Of a stretch of 64,000 nucleotides of DNA, positions 43,744 to 53,445 are shown piece after piece. Each line of letters opens with the position of its first letter. The first letter of the stretch is position 1. The stretch comes from Pseudevernia furfuracea. Taxonomy: Eukaryota; Ascomycota; Lecanoromycetes; Lecanorales; Parmeliaceae. The stretch is taken from NCBI GenBank assembly GCA_022315425.1, contig JAIUPT010000021.1:868001-932000 (forward strand). Reading direction: 5' to 3'. The position numbers and the translations under genes were made by a program. Under the pieces are notes generated by a model. That model made no database searches, had not been told where the DNA came from, and saw only the letters and a program-made list of their open reading frames with translations.

Positions 43744-45086
43744 TCATACCTGCTGTTGCACCTGAGGCGGTTGCATCGGCATCTGCACCTGCATCTGCTG
43801 TTGCTGTTGCTGTTGCTGTTGCGCCTGCTGCCCCGCCGGTTGCGGTTTCCGCACCTCGGGCTTCCAATCCGGCCACAGCCCCCTGAGCCGTGAATATTCG
43901 TCCCTGAGCATGTCCAGTTGCCTGTCCCCTTCTTCGTTTCCCGGGTTGAGCCAGAGGGGGGGCGCTTCCAGATGGGTGGGGTACGGCAGCCGGGGTTTGT
44001 CTTTCGCCTGGTCGGAGATGCTGACGAGGAACACGATGTTGGTTTTGATGCGGGTCATGAATTCCACGTATTTTTTGGTGTTGAGGGATTGCTGCTGCTG
44101 GGGTGCTGTTGCGGTGGTGGATGCTGTCGTCGTCGGTGGGGTCACTGTGGGATTTGCTTTGGTGGCGGAGTTGTTTTGATTCTGCGTGGTTGATGTGGGG
44201 TCGCCTGCTGAGGTCGGAGGTGCCGGAGTCGCCTGCGGTGGGGAGGCGTTTGGGGGCGCCGTCTGTTGGGGCGACTGAGGCGATGGTTTGAAGCCGACTT
44301 TCTGCAGGATCGTGACCTCTTGTAGCAGGAGGTTGTTGACTTGGAGGAGGGCATCCACGCGTTGTTGGTCAAGTGAGGAAAGCCCGCCGGCTTGCAGAGC
44401 GGGATCTGCGGATTGGGAGGGTACTTCGGAGGTGGGGGTTGATTGGGTGGAGGGTGGATTGGCTGGGGTAGCTGTCGCCGTCATTGTCGAGGTCGGTGGA
44501 TAGGACAAGCTCGAGCTATGGAGTCGTTTGGGAGTTGCTGAGGCTCCAGAATAAGCCTGCTGGCCTGGCGCGAGATCGGATACGGCTGAAGAAGACTTTT
44601 GTCGCTGATGGTCTATGAAATTGGCGGGTGGTTGAGCTGAGGAATGTACCCAGTCATGTCAGCAAGCGTCATTTCATTGTTCGTGCTTTGGAGGCTGCTG
44701 GAGGAGAATGGCAAGTGAAAGAGCAACGGACCATGATTGATGTATTGCTGCTGTGGCAGGTAGGGTTTTTTAAAGTGATCATCAGGCAAACTGATGGGAG
44801 GCTGCATCAAGGGTGCTCGGCCATTCTGAAAGTGAAACTGATTGGGGCCATACGGCAGTCTCTGAGGCTGATACGTCTGGGCTTCGGAAGGCTGTGGGTG
44901 TATGTAGGAGGGTAGAGGGGGATGAGGAGGGGAAGCATTGGATTGATTGGACTGAGGATATGGATTGGGGTAGAAGGGCGATTGTTGCTGATGTGACTGT
45001 GAGTGAGAGTGCGGGAAATGACCTGCATTATTGGTCGGGCCGGCGTATGTGGAGCGTGGCCCATAGCTGTTTTCTTGGTATGCCAT
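43744..45086 (-). CDS. Glutamine-rich SS18/SSXT-like protein
   Basis: Predicted 415 residues from exons 45086-44732 and 44636-43744 (minus strand). The 95-nt intron has a weak GTCCGT donor but a good CTGAC branch site and CTCAG acceptor, and joining gives NHAQPPANFIDHQRQK. The N-terminal half is rich in Gln, Pro, Asn and Tyr, as in prion-like activators. The helix QQRVDALLQVNNLLLQEVTI and a later helix YVEFMTRIKTNIVFLVSISD resemble the two halves of the SSXT domain of SS18 (in animals a SWI/SNF subunit), where they lie next to each other. Here about 90 low-complexity residues separate them. The C-terminus ends in a CAG-repeat-encoded polyglutamine run and QPPQVQQQV. The role is probably transcriptional co-activation. 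The SSXT match is by motif memory and needs a profile search. A GTATGA at the stop codon could hide a further exon. Confidence 0.65.
43797..43830. repeat. CAG/CTG-type trinucleotide repeat (polyglutamine)
   Basis: TGCTGTTGC repeats on the plus strand. On the coding minus strand this is a run of CAA/CAG encoding about nine glutamines near the C-terminus of the SSXT-like protein. Confidence 0.8.
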
Positions 45087-45972
45087 GGCAATAATAATAA
45101 TAATAATAATAGGCAATATCTTAATAATATGGGCATGGATAACACGAGTGCAGATGCCCAAGCCCCGCTAGAAAGACCCAAACGCGGTGGAAATGTGATT
45201 ATGTGGTGGCACGACTAAAAGAAGATGCCGGGATCTTGCATCATCTCCCTATTCATTGGTCAGAATCACAGAATCAAACGGCTCACGGAACGCTTAATTC
45301 AATTCCACAAAACCTGGGCCATAGTATTAATTCCTTAATTTATTACTCTACTCTACTTTACGATTATTATTGTGAAGAAACCATAATCCATAAAGAAAGT
45401 AATAGCATCACAAGCAAAACAACAGAATTCGAATAATTACAATGATAACAATATTAACGTACCTCATATGCATGAGGAATTGAGGAATTGAGAAAACGAG
45501 AAATTTGGAGGATTTGATGTCGACTTTCATGGTTCCGCCTTGCGGCTCTCTGGAAATGGCTGGAAATGCTTGACGGGAGTAAGGTACCTAATACTCTACT
45601 AGCAAGAGGGTCAAGGAAATCAATCGGACTGACACTGTCCAGGTCACCTGACAAGGATCAAATGTGCGCACGCACAGCGGGATATTTATGAGCCAGAACG
45701 ATAGGGTATGCTCGAATTCCAATATCACCGCTACATGCGGCCGGAAACAACACGCATGAACATCACACAATAATCCAAAGATCGTCACGGAAGCCACGGC
45801 GACTCCCACTAGCGGCATATTAGCGGCATAAAACCCCGTCAAGCAGCAAAGTGGGCGCCGTGACACGGGTGAATCGGACTGCAATCAAGGGAACCAAGGT
45901 TCATGAGGAGATCAGAGAGACATGAAGGATTGGAATCCTCTTCTGCGTGGAAATTCACGTCTATTCTGCATG
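45087..45972. other. Intergenic: SSXT-like promoter and HIS5 3' region
   Basis: About 0.9 kb between two minus-strand genes. It is AT-rich (45290-45460) and contains the ATA microsatellite at its left end. A short minus frame (45588-45884) shows no domain and is not accepted. Confidence 0.5.
45090..45111. repeat. (ATA)n microsatellite in the 5' leader of the SSXT-like gene
   Basis: Seven uninterrupted trinucleotide units, four bases upstream of the start codon context GCCATGG on the minus strand. In the transcript it reads as UAU repeats immediately before the AUG. Confidence 0.85.
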
Positions 45973-47456
45973 TCATGCAATGACATCGTTCGCGTCCTGC
46001 TCTCGTACATCCTCTGCCTCCTCAATTGATCCATTCCTATATATATCTTGTAGCACACTTCTCATCTCCTGAAGCAGCTTGTCCACCTCTTCCTCAGTCC
46101 CAACCGTTATCCTTACACAACCTAGGCATCCCACTTCCTTTCCTCGGAATCTCACCACGACCCCTTTGGTCTCCGCCAACTTTTCATAAACAGCTAAAGC
46201 AGTCTCATTGCTCGCTTTGCCCCCTCTACTCCGTGGTCGATCCAAGATCTCTGTTAGCAAAAAATTCGATTCAGCTCCTCCTAAGAAGCTTCCCACTCCG
46301 GGGATTTTCGGCAGCTCCCGCATCATTCGATCCCGCTGCTCCACAATCCTTTCCCGATTCATCCTCATGACGGCCAAATTCTTGGGCTGCAACGCAGCAC
46401 AGGCCAACGCACTTGTAGGGCTTGAGATGTTGTAGGGCGCTTTGAGATTATTCAGGAGGCTTGCAATCTCCGGAGATGTGAAAGCTGCGCCGAGGCGTAT
46501 ACCGGCAAGGCCAAATGCTTTGCTCAGAGTCTGCATGACGACAAGGTTGGGCCATTCAGTCACCCATTCTGCCAAGCTGGATCCTTCAGGAGAAAAGTCG
46601 ATGTAAGCTTCATCTAGGACAACCACACCGTTCCATGTAGGATGCTCGAGCACCTGCTGGATATCTGATTTGCTGATGAGATTGGCGGTAGGATTGCCGG
46701 GAGAGCAGATGTACACGATTTTGATATTAGAGTCTGAAGATAGAGCATCGCTGATGGCTTCTGGACGTAATTTAAAGTTTTTGGTCCTATCAAGGGGCAC
46801 TTTGACGACCTCAAGGTCGTTCACTTGCGCGCTAACAGCGTACATACTATTCAGAATTTCAGAGTCAGTATTCCCTCTTTATGGCAACAAGTCGAGTTGG
46901 AAGACAGGTCTGGGGAGCAGAAACGAATCTCTGTTTTTCGAATTCTGTCTTGCGATCGACTTCCAGGACTGAAGCGGAGAAAAGAATGCGAAAGTACGAA
47001 CCCGTACGTTGGAGGAGAGACCAAGATCTTGTCTCGCCCAGGAATACAAAAGCATCGAAGGAGCGCATCAATGACTTCATCAGAGCCAACCCCCACAAAG
47101 AGGTTCTGTGCTTTCAACGATCTATTTGTATGATGATGCGTGTTCCGAAGGTTACAGAGCAGTTGCTTCAGTTCATTTTGGTGACTAAAGCCAAACATCA
47201 AGGCTGCTCCATTGAAATAATTGTATGACACTTACGGGTCCGGATATCTGTGTAGATGGGCTGTCTTGTCATTTACATGACCATTGACAGCACCATTGGT
47301 CAGTTCCAAGCCGGGACCGTATGCATTCTCATTCGCGTCCAGAAGGATGTTGGTTCCATCGTCTTTGTAATCGTCTCTGGCACATCTGTAAGGTTCTAAT
47401 GCTAGTATATTTGGTCTCGCACACTTGGACAGATCAAAGGGAGATCTTTTTGCCAT
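45973..47456 (-). CDS. HIS5: Histidinol-phosphate aminotransferase
   Basis: PLP enzyme of histidine synthesis converting imidazole acetol-phosphate and glutamate to histidinol-phosphate and 2-oxoglutarate; cytosolic. Exons on the minus strand: 47456-47236, 47184-47002, 46846-45973 give 425 residues. Introns are 51 and 155 nt. Landmarks: NILLDANENAYGP near the N-terminus, HRYPDPHQNELKQLL across intron 1, VGVGSDEVIDALLRCF, PPTYGMYAVSAQVND across intron 2, and YICSPGNPTANLIS. DEAYIDFSPEGS carries the PLP-ring Asp and Tyr, TLSKAFGLAGIRLG contains the Schiff-base lysine, and FRGKEVGCLGCVRITVGTEE is near the C-terminus. A short acidic tail follows. A TGAGTCA element lies about 100 bases upstream of the start. 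Confidence 0.96.
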
Positions 47457-48321
47457 TGTTCTTGTAATTGTCTACTTTTCTCACCTTGCATGTCAAGAAG
47501 CTTCGAACTGAGGTAGCAGCGCTAACGACGAGTACTATAAGACTGCATTCAAACAATTTTGAGTCACTTTTGAAATGTTCAAAGCCTCACAATAATAATC
47601 TTAGTGGCGATTGGGTGTCATTAAGGTTGGCGCTATCGGCGAATTATACTGAACTTAGCCTAGGGCTCGGCTGTCCCCCGCGCTGCGATAGGATGCGAGG
47701 ATGCTAGGATGGCCAGGGCTTGCCAACCGAGAACAACTCAGCAAGTGTGGGTGCAAGCGCGTCTTAAGACCAATGGAATACCAATGACTTCTTCACATCG
47801 TGTTGAAGTGACTTCATCCTGCCCTCCACAATCTCTATTGCTTTGCATCAGCCAGCTGAACACACACCTGGTCCTCGCTCTTTCGCTCTTTATCCCATCT
47901 ACCCGGATTACTAGTTCCCCAAAACACATTTACTTCACCGCTCACTACCCAACTACATATCCTACATATGCAGGTACAGTCAGGCTGCTTCTTACCCTCA
48001 AAAGCCCTTCGCACCGCTGCAGCTTGAAATTGTGCGACCCCTCCAAAGTCGTTAGGGGAGGCCATCTTCACCATAACAGGTCCGCAATGTGTTAACCTCG
48101 CAAGCCATCCTGACTGAGACCGTGCTGTTCCGCTCCACAACCTGGCCATCACTACTTCATTTTCATAATTCTCCTTTACGCGAGGGTATCAGGTCTGGTC
48201 TGAATGTCGTGGAAGTTAGTGGGCTGCACAACGATATCTCATGTGTTGTAACGCGCCAAGCCTCCACCTCACCGCTGCCTAGGAGGTCGTCGTCGCAAGA
48301 CGACGATATTTTTTTGGTGTT
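47457..48321. promoter_or_regulatory. Divergent promoter region: HIS5 (-) and J-domain protein (+)
   Basis: About 0.87 kb between diverging genes. A Gcn4/CpcA-type TGAGTCA lies near the HIS5 end. Small frames at 47709-48152 have no domains and are taken as chance. Confidence 0.5.
47560..47566. promoter_or_regulatory. Gcn4/CpcA response element TGAGTCA upstream of HIS5
   Basis: Perfect match to the TGASTCA consensus bound by Gcn4 (yeast), CPC-1 (Neurospora) and CpcA (Aspergillus) under amino-acid starvation. It is 104 bases upstream of the HIS5 start codon. The nearest gene is an amino-acid biosynthesis gene, which supports real function. Confidence 0.65.
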
Positions 48322-51300
48322 ATGGGGAAGGCTGATGTAGAGCGAGATTACTATGGTGACCTAGAGCTAGAACCAACAGCAGACCCCAATGAGATCAAAA
48401 GACAGTTCAAGAAGCTCGGTATGGTGTCATTCCTTAATTCAAGAAACGCCCTTATACTGACAATATTATCTTTTCAGCTCTTAGATATCATCCCGATCGG
48501 AATCCAGGCAAAGAGTTGGAATATAACGCTAAGTTTCAAGCCATACAATCCGCCAATGAGGTGCTCACAGACCCACAACAACGGGCGAAGTATGACGCAC
48601 AGCGCATGCGAGCTGGTCTGCTACATACCTATACTGGTAGCTCTTCTTCGCCTACAAGACCGAATGTACCTCCACGAACTCCTGCGACCGATTTTCCTCC
48701 TCCCCCACGCCCACCGCCTTACACTACAACCAAAAACACTTTCACGCCTCAATCTTCCGGTGCACAAAGATACAAAGATTTCCGCACCCGCCCTGAACCA
48801 GGTACATGGAGAGGCGCCAGCACAGATGACCCTAAGACAAAGACCAGTGATTTCAAGGCATGGGAGTCGATGAGGACACCAAGGCGTGGGGAAGGCCCTA
48901 TTCCCTTCCAAAAACGGACGGTACCGCCAAAGGCTGCTAGGCCACCGCCGGTTCCGCCAGCACGTGAGACGAACGGGAAAGCACCCAAAGACTCTTCACC
49001 AAGACGACCTGGCTGGGATCATCTTCAAGAACCCAATGCGGGCATGCCAGGCACGACGAGAGCCGACGCCAGTCGCGGTCCACCGCATAAAAATGGGTTT
49101 GCTCCGAGTACGCCTGGAGCGGGAGGAGATGAACCACAAGCACGTTCAGCATATTTTACTGTCGGGAGAGGCGAGCGACCCGCGAGTTCAAGATCTCAGA
49201 CCCATATGCCCCCGCCTCCACTTCCGGGCCATGCGCCTACGTCGAAAAAGCCTGACCCCTTGGCACCATTCAAAGACAAGGTAGGTTTCAATGAACCTTT
49301 TGGAAACAAGCCCCGCGTAAGTGCACCTTATCAGACAGGTGGCGGCGAGAAGACTAGTCCATACTTCGCCAGCCCAGGCCTCGAAAGATCAAAAACGTCT
49401 GCGACCCCAAGGGACAGTAATAGTCGGACAGGATGGTATGAAAGCAAGCCAAACAACGCGGATTCTGCTCATCATCGGGCTGCGTCAGCCAGCTCGAATT
49501 ACCAAAAGGTGAGCCCACAAGACAAGAAAGATACGAGGATGCCGGGCGTCTCAGGGGTGTACTCTTCTTCGTCCTCATCAAGTTCATCTTCCGATGAAGA
49601 CGCCGGCCCTCTATCTTCAGCTAGAGCACGTGCGACCCAAATCCCAAAGACGAGGCGAACACGCGCCCAAGCGTCCGTTCAACCGCATGGAGGTTTCAAC
49701 CCTTTTGCAAAAGTGGGCGATGAACCAATGGCGCCACAGGCAGGCTTAGGAGCTGGGGGCTACGGGATTCCTCGTAGGCATTCGGCTGTGGATATGGACA
49801 CCAGCAAACCTTCGGAAGGCTTTTCGGAACATCGCAAGAAGCACGAGGCCGAAAAATCGCAGCAGCATTCAACGAGCGTCCCTGACGCTTCCAATGCCGA
49901 GGACCGAGCTGGGACACAGCCTCCCTTACAACGATCGTACAGCTGGCATGACAAGAACGGGCCCCCCAAAGATAAGGACTTCCGTCCTGATGCAAGTGAA
50001 CAGAAGGACAAAAACCCCGTGTATGAGCCGCAAGGGTATAACCCATTTTCTTCTCCCTCTTCTCCAAATCCCCCTATTCAAACCCCCCCTTGTCAGGATA
50101 CACCTTCATCAGACAAATGGTCAGATCAGTGGCCTTTCAATTCTCCCAAGAAGCCAAGGACTGCGTCTGCTGAACCTCCCCCATACTGGGCAATTCCATC
50201 AAGTCTACCTCCCCCAAAGGAAATTGTGTCTCGCAAACGAGCAAGCACCGATGCCCCTTCACGCAGTAATACGCAAAAACCAGAATTGACGTACGCTGAC
50301 GTTGATTCCTTCAATAGCTTCAAAATTCCCGTCTACGCGAAGAACTCGTTCCCACGTACAGCGTCCCTTCGCAGCCAAAGCTCGGAAAATATCAATACCA
50401 AATTCTCCCCTGACAATTGGCACGGCAAATTCTCTGAAGCCCCTGCGCCCAGCCGCTCCAACACACCTCGCGGCGTGTCTCCTACCAAACCAAACATATC
50501 ACAGCAGGAACAGGAGTCGCAACAAAGCTCCGCAAACGGAGAGCCCATGCAACGCGATTCGTCTAAAACATCCACTTCATCATTTCCGCCGCCTCCTCCG
50601 CCATTCGCTCGAGGCAAATTCCAGCAAGAGCAGTGGGCTCCACATCTGAACAACTTGAAATTCGATATACCACAGTCTCCGCAGGGACGCTCACCTACCC
50701 GAACAAGTACTCGGAAACGACCTAGGACACGACTTCCAAGAGCTTCCAACACTCAAGCAAGTGTTGCCGATGCGGAAGACGACCCTATTGCTAGTAGCGC
50801 AACTGGCGAGAGCCTTGAGAGCAGTAAAGCCAGCAGTGATGCTGATGCCGATGCCATGGATATTGACGAGCCAACACCTCCATCTGCAAAGACCGGTTCA
50901 CAACACACGAGCGGTGGATATATCCCATCAGCTCAACCTAATGTGTCCAATAATACGCCTCGTCAAGGCCCAATGCTTCCGCCTCGAAGCCCTGCAGTAC
51001 CACCACGCACAAAAGGTCACGGGGAGCCAGAAAAGAAAGCGTCTCATTTGAATCTTGGAGACCTCGGAGATATTTATCCCTTCGTACCCAGCAACGAAGG
51101 TCTTGGAAATATGAACGAGATGGGCACCACCCTTCCGCAGCCATCCCATGCATCACCCACCAAGCAGTTTACCGAATCCTCTATGCAACGAATGAAGTTC
51201 CCCAACCCGCCTTTATGTCCGTCCAATCCTCTCAACCTGACTCAACATTCCTGGGACCAATACTGCCTAAATCTGCGCCGCTATCTAGACGAATGGACCA

Positions 51301-51572
51301 AGTTCACCGACCAAATGGCTGAGATACTTAAGTTGATTACTCGAGAAAGCCTCAAATGCGATTGGCTGGACCCGGAAGGAAAAGGTTACGATAAGCATAT
51401 GAACATGCTCGGCGAGCATCAGAGGGCAAGAGTCCACCTGGAGGTTGCTTGTGAAAACAATGAGAAGTGCATGAAGGCTTTGGGGGACGAAATGGATGCG
51501 AAAGTTCGAGGAAGGGGTGGTGTGGGCAGGAAACAATCGAATGCGGGCCCAGTACTTGAGGGACTGCTATAG
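48322..51572 (+). CDS. J-domain (DnaJ) protein with very long disordered region
   Basis: Predicted 1063-residue Hsp40-type co-chaperone. Exons 48322-48418 and 48478-51572, with a 59-nt intron splitting the J domain. The J domain (about residues 8-75) begins DYYGDLELEPTADPNEIKRQ, has the essential HPD in LRYHPDRNPG and ends near RAKYDAQRM. Hsp70 stimulation is therefore expected. There is no Gly/Phe or Cys-repeat domain. From about residue 85 to 900 the protein is Pro/Ser-rich and disordered. A compact, helical C-terminus follows: FPNPPLCPSNPLNLTQHSWD, then WDQYCLNLRRYLDEWTKFTD, with coiled-coil character to near the end. A similar layout exists in uncharacterised fungal J proteins. Client and location are unknown. 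Confidence 0.85.
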
Positions 51573-52643
51573 GTGTTACGCGTCTCATACAACTTTCACT
51601 TGTGTTTATTTTGACGACGATGAGCAAGGCGTCTCGGATTGGGAAATACCCCTCTGTGTTGGTCTCGGACATTTCTGGTGTCCAATTTTCTACTCATGAG
51701 AATACATGGATATCGTCGGCAATTTTACGAAGAGAGCGTGGATCATTCAGCGCGGAGTTGGGCAAGTTTTCAAGGTTTACATCCAGCATAGTTTGGACGC
51801 AGATGACGGTGTTCGACCAGCGTTCCATCTTTTGTCATGTTGTGACGAGCCGCGATTGTCTGGTGATACTGCTAGTTTTCTGCTTCTGTATGATACAATT
51901 TTCTAGAGCAGAAATGATGACTAGTCCACGGCATGGTCTTCTCCACTGACCGAAATCCCAGTTACCAGACCTTCTCGAGACAGGTTGGATACTCTACGTC
52001 ATTTCCGTGTCTCACGTCTGGTACAAGATCCTTGATAGCTGTTGAAGTTGGGCCGTCAAATTTCCCAATGGTGCTTGGCATATGCAGCAACGCGATGTTT
52101 CAAAATGGTCCATCAGGTTGTCCCGCCATGTCATTTGATGACCCTTGTCTGTGCTCACAGCCCTGTACTTTGATAATTGCTGGCATTTCTGCCCTTTCTT
52201 ACCTACCGTTGTCCTTCAGACGTCACTGCTGCACCTCGGATCCGTACATTTGATTCACTCCATTCCGTCTGGCTTTTCAACAACAACAACAACGACGCCG
52301 GCGCCCGTTTCCAATGCTCGAGAAAGCGACTCGTGTGGACACGACCATTCGACCATCCAATCCCGTCAACCGGTAGTCGAAATCCTCCAAAATCGCCGTC
52401 TTCAAAAGCGCTGTGCAATTTCCCCCCGACTTACCACTCCGGTTATCTTTCTCTACATCGGATTCTCTTTTCCCAAATTTTCTTCGCTATCTACCCAACT
52501 CACCCAACTCACCACTCCACGCTTTCTCCTTTTTCCCCCCCAATCCCATCGACCGACCCTGCCCTTTTCCAACCCTTACCTTACCCCCCCCCCCATCCCC
52601 CAAACAAAACAAAACGAAACAACACAAAACAGACAAAACAAAA
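51573..52643. other. Intergenic region with C-rich stretch
   Basis: About 1 kb downstream of the J-protein gene. From about 52400 onward it becomes strongly pyrimidine-rich, with a C10 run near 52586. A CAA tandem repeat lies at about 52280-52295. No gene is accepted; overlapping long frames here come from the skewed composition. It may be the leader of the small gene that follows. Confidence 0.5.
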
Positions 52644-52940
52644 ATGCCCCCCCCGCCAACCCTCCGTCGCACCCTCCGCCTCACCCTCCTCTACATCACC
52701 ATCACCACCCTCTCCTCTCTCCTCCAGCCCTCGGCCCCGGAAACGACAACGGACCCGGCGGCCGCCCCCAGGCACCCGATCCCTCCTCCTCCTCCTCCGC
52801 CGGGTCCGGGTCCGGGGTCCGGGTTCCGCGCCGCGGCGTCGCTGCTGGCGCTGGGGTTGCTGGTGGCGCACGGCATCGCTTGGTTGGCGTGGGAGGCGTG
52901 GGGGGTTTGGAGGGGGGGGTGTGGGGGGAGGTCGGGGTAG
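52644..52940 (+). CDS. Possible small membrane protein (98 residues)
   Basis: Short open frame with a good start context (ACAAAAATGCC). The protein begins MPPPPTLRRTLRLTLLYITI, a basic then hydrophobic segment. It has a proline-rich loop, and a second hydrophobic stretch (AAASLLALGLLVAHGIAWLA) suggesting two membrane spans. I do not recognise the family. Against it: the surrounding DNA is highly skewed, with C runs upstream and G runs downstream, and other frames are open too. It could also be the first exon of a longer gene. Confidence 0.4.
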   Translation: MPPPPTLRRTLRLTLLYITITTLSSLLQPSAPETTTDPAAAPRHPIPPPPPPPGPGPGSGFRAAASLLALGLLVAHGIAWLAWEAWGVWRGGCGGRSG

Positions 52941-53080
52941 GAAGGGAAGGGGTGGGAGGTGGGGGTAGAAAGGTGCGGGCGGTCGGGGTAGAAAGGGGTG
53001 GGAGGGAGTGGGAAAGGAGAAGGAGAAGGAGAAGGAGAGGCGGAGAGGGGATGGGATGGAGAAGAGAGGGTTGCGGCCGT
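52900..53080. repeat. G-rich tract with imperfect direct repeats
   Basis: Plus strand is nearly all purine with many runs of three or more G, and repeats GGTCGGGGTAG at about 52929 and 52982. Plus-strand G-quadruplex potential. It follows directly after a C-rich region, giving an abrupt skew switch. Confidence 0.65.
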
Positions 53081-53445
53081 GGGAGGTCGGAGAGGAGGGT
53101 TGGGCATCGTGGGCGTCTAAATCAAGGGGCCGGCGGAAGATGCTGGTGGAAGCGCCGTTGGGGTGGGTTTCCGGCCCACAGGGAATCTCATGTGCGAGGG
53201 TAGAGCGTGTGGGTTCGAGGTTTCATTCCTGGTGTGCCGATTTGTGTCAAGACTGGTTGCGTGGGATGACTTGTTGTGGGAGTGGGTCTTGGATGTCTGT
53301 TAATTCCGCTAGGCTGTGATAGGGGTGGTGAATGAGGACAAGCCCTCTTTTATTATAGGTAAGATGAGATATCCAGGCTGGGTGCTGTGGTACATTGGCA
53401 TACATCGCATGCAGATGCTTGTTCCATTTACAACACTTCGCACTG
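52941..53445. other. Intergenic: G-rich region and NMA111 3' flank
   Basis: About 0.5 kb. The first half is the G-rich tract; the second half is ordinary sequence expected to hold the NMA111 3' UTR. No gene is seen. Confidence 0.5.

Noticed and set aside
45588..45884. 98-codon minus frame, partly hydrophobic
   Set aside because: No start context, domain or splice support; lies in an intergenic promoter/3' region.
47709..48152. Overlapping small frames on both strands between HIS5 and the J-protein gene
   Set aside because: Mirror-image frames without domains; expected by chance in a promoter region.
52145..53203. Long frames of 352 and 263 codons across the C-rich/G-rich region
   Set aside because: Three frames are open at once because of the base skew; Pro, Arg and Gly runs and no domain.
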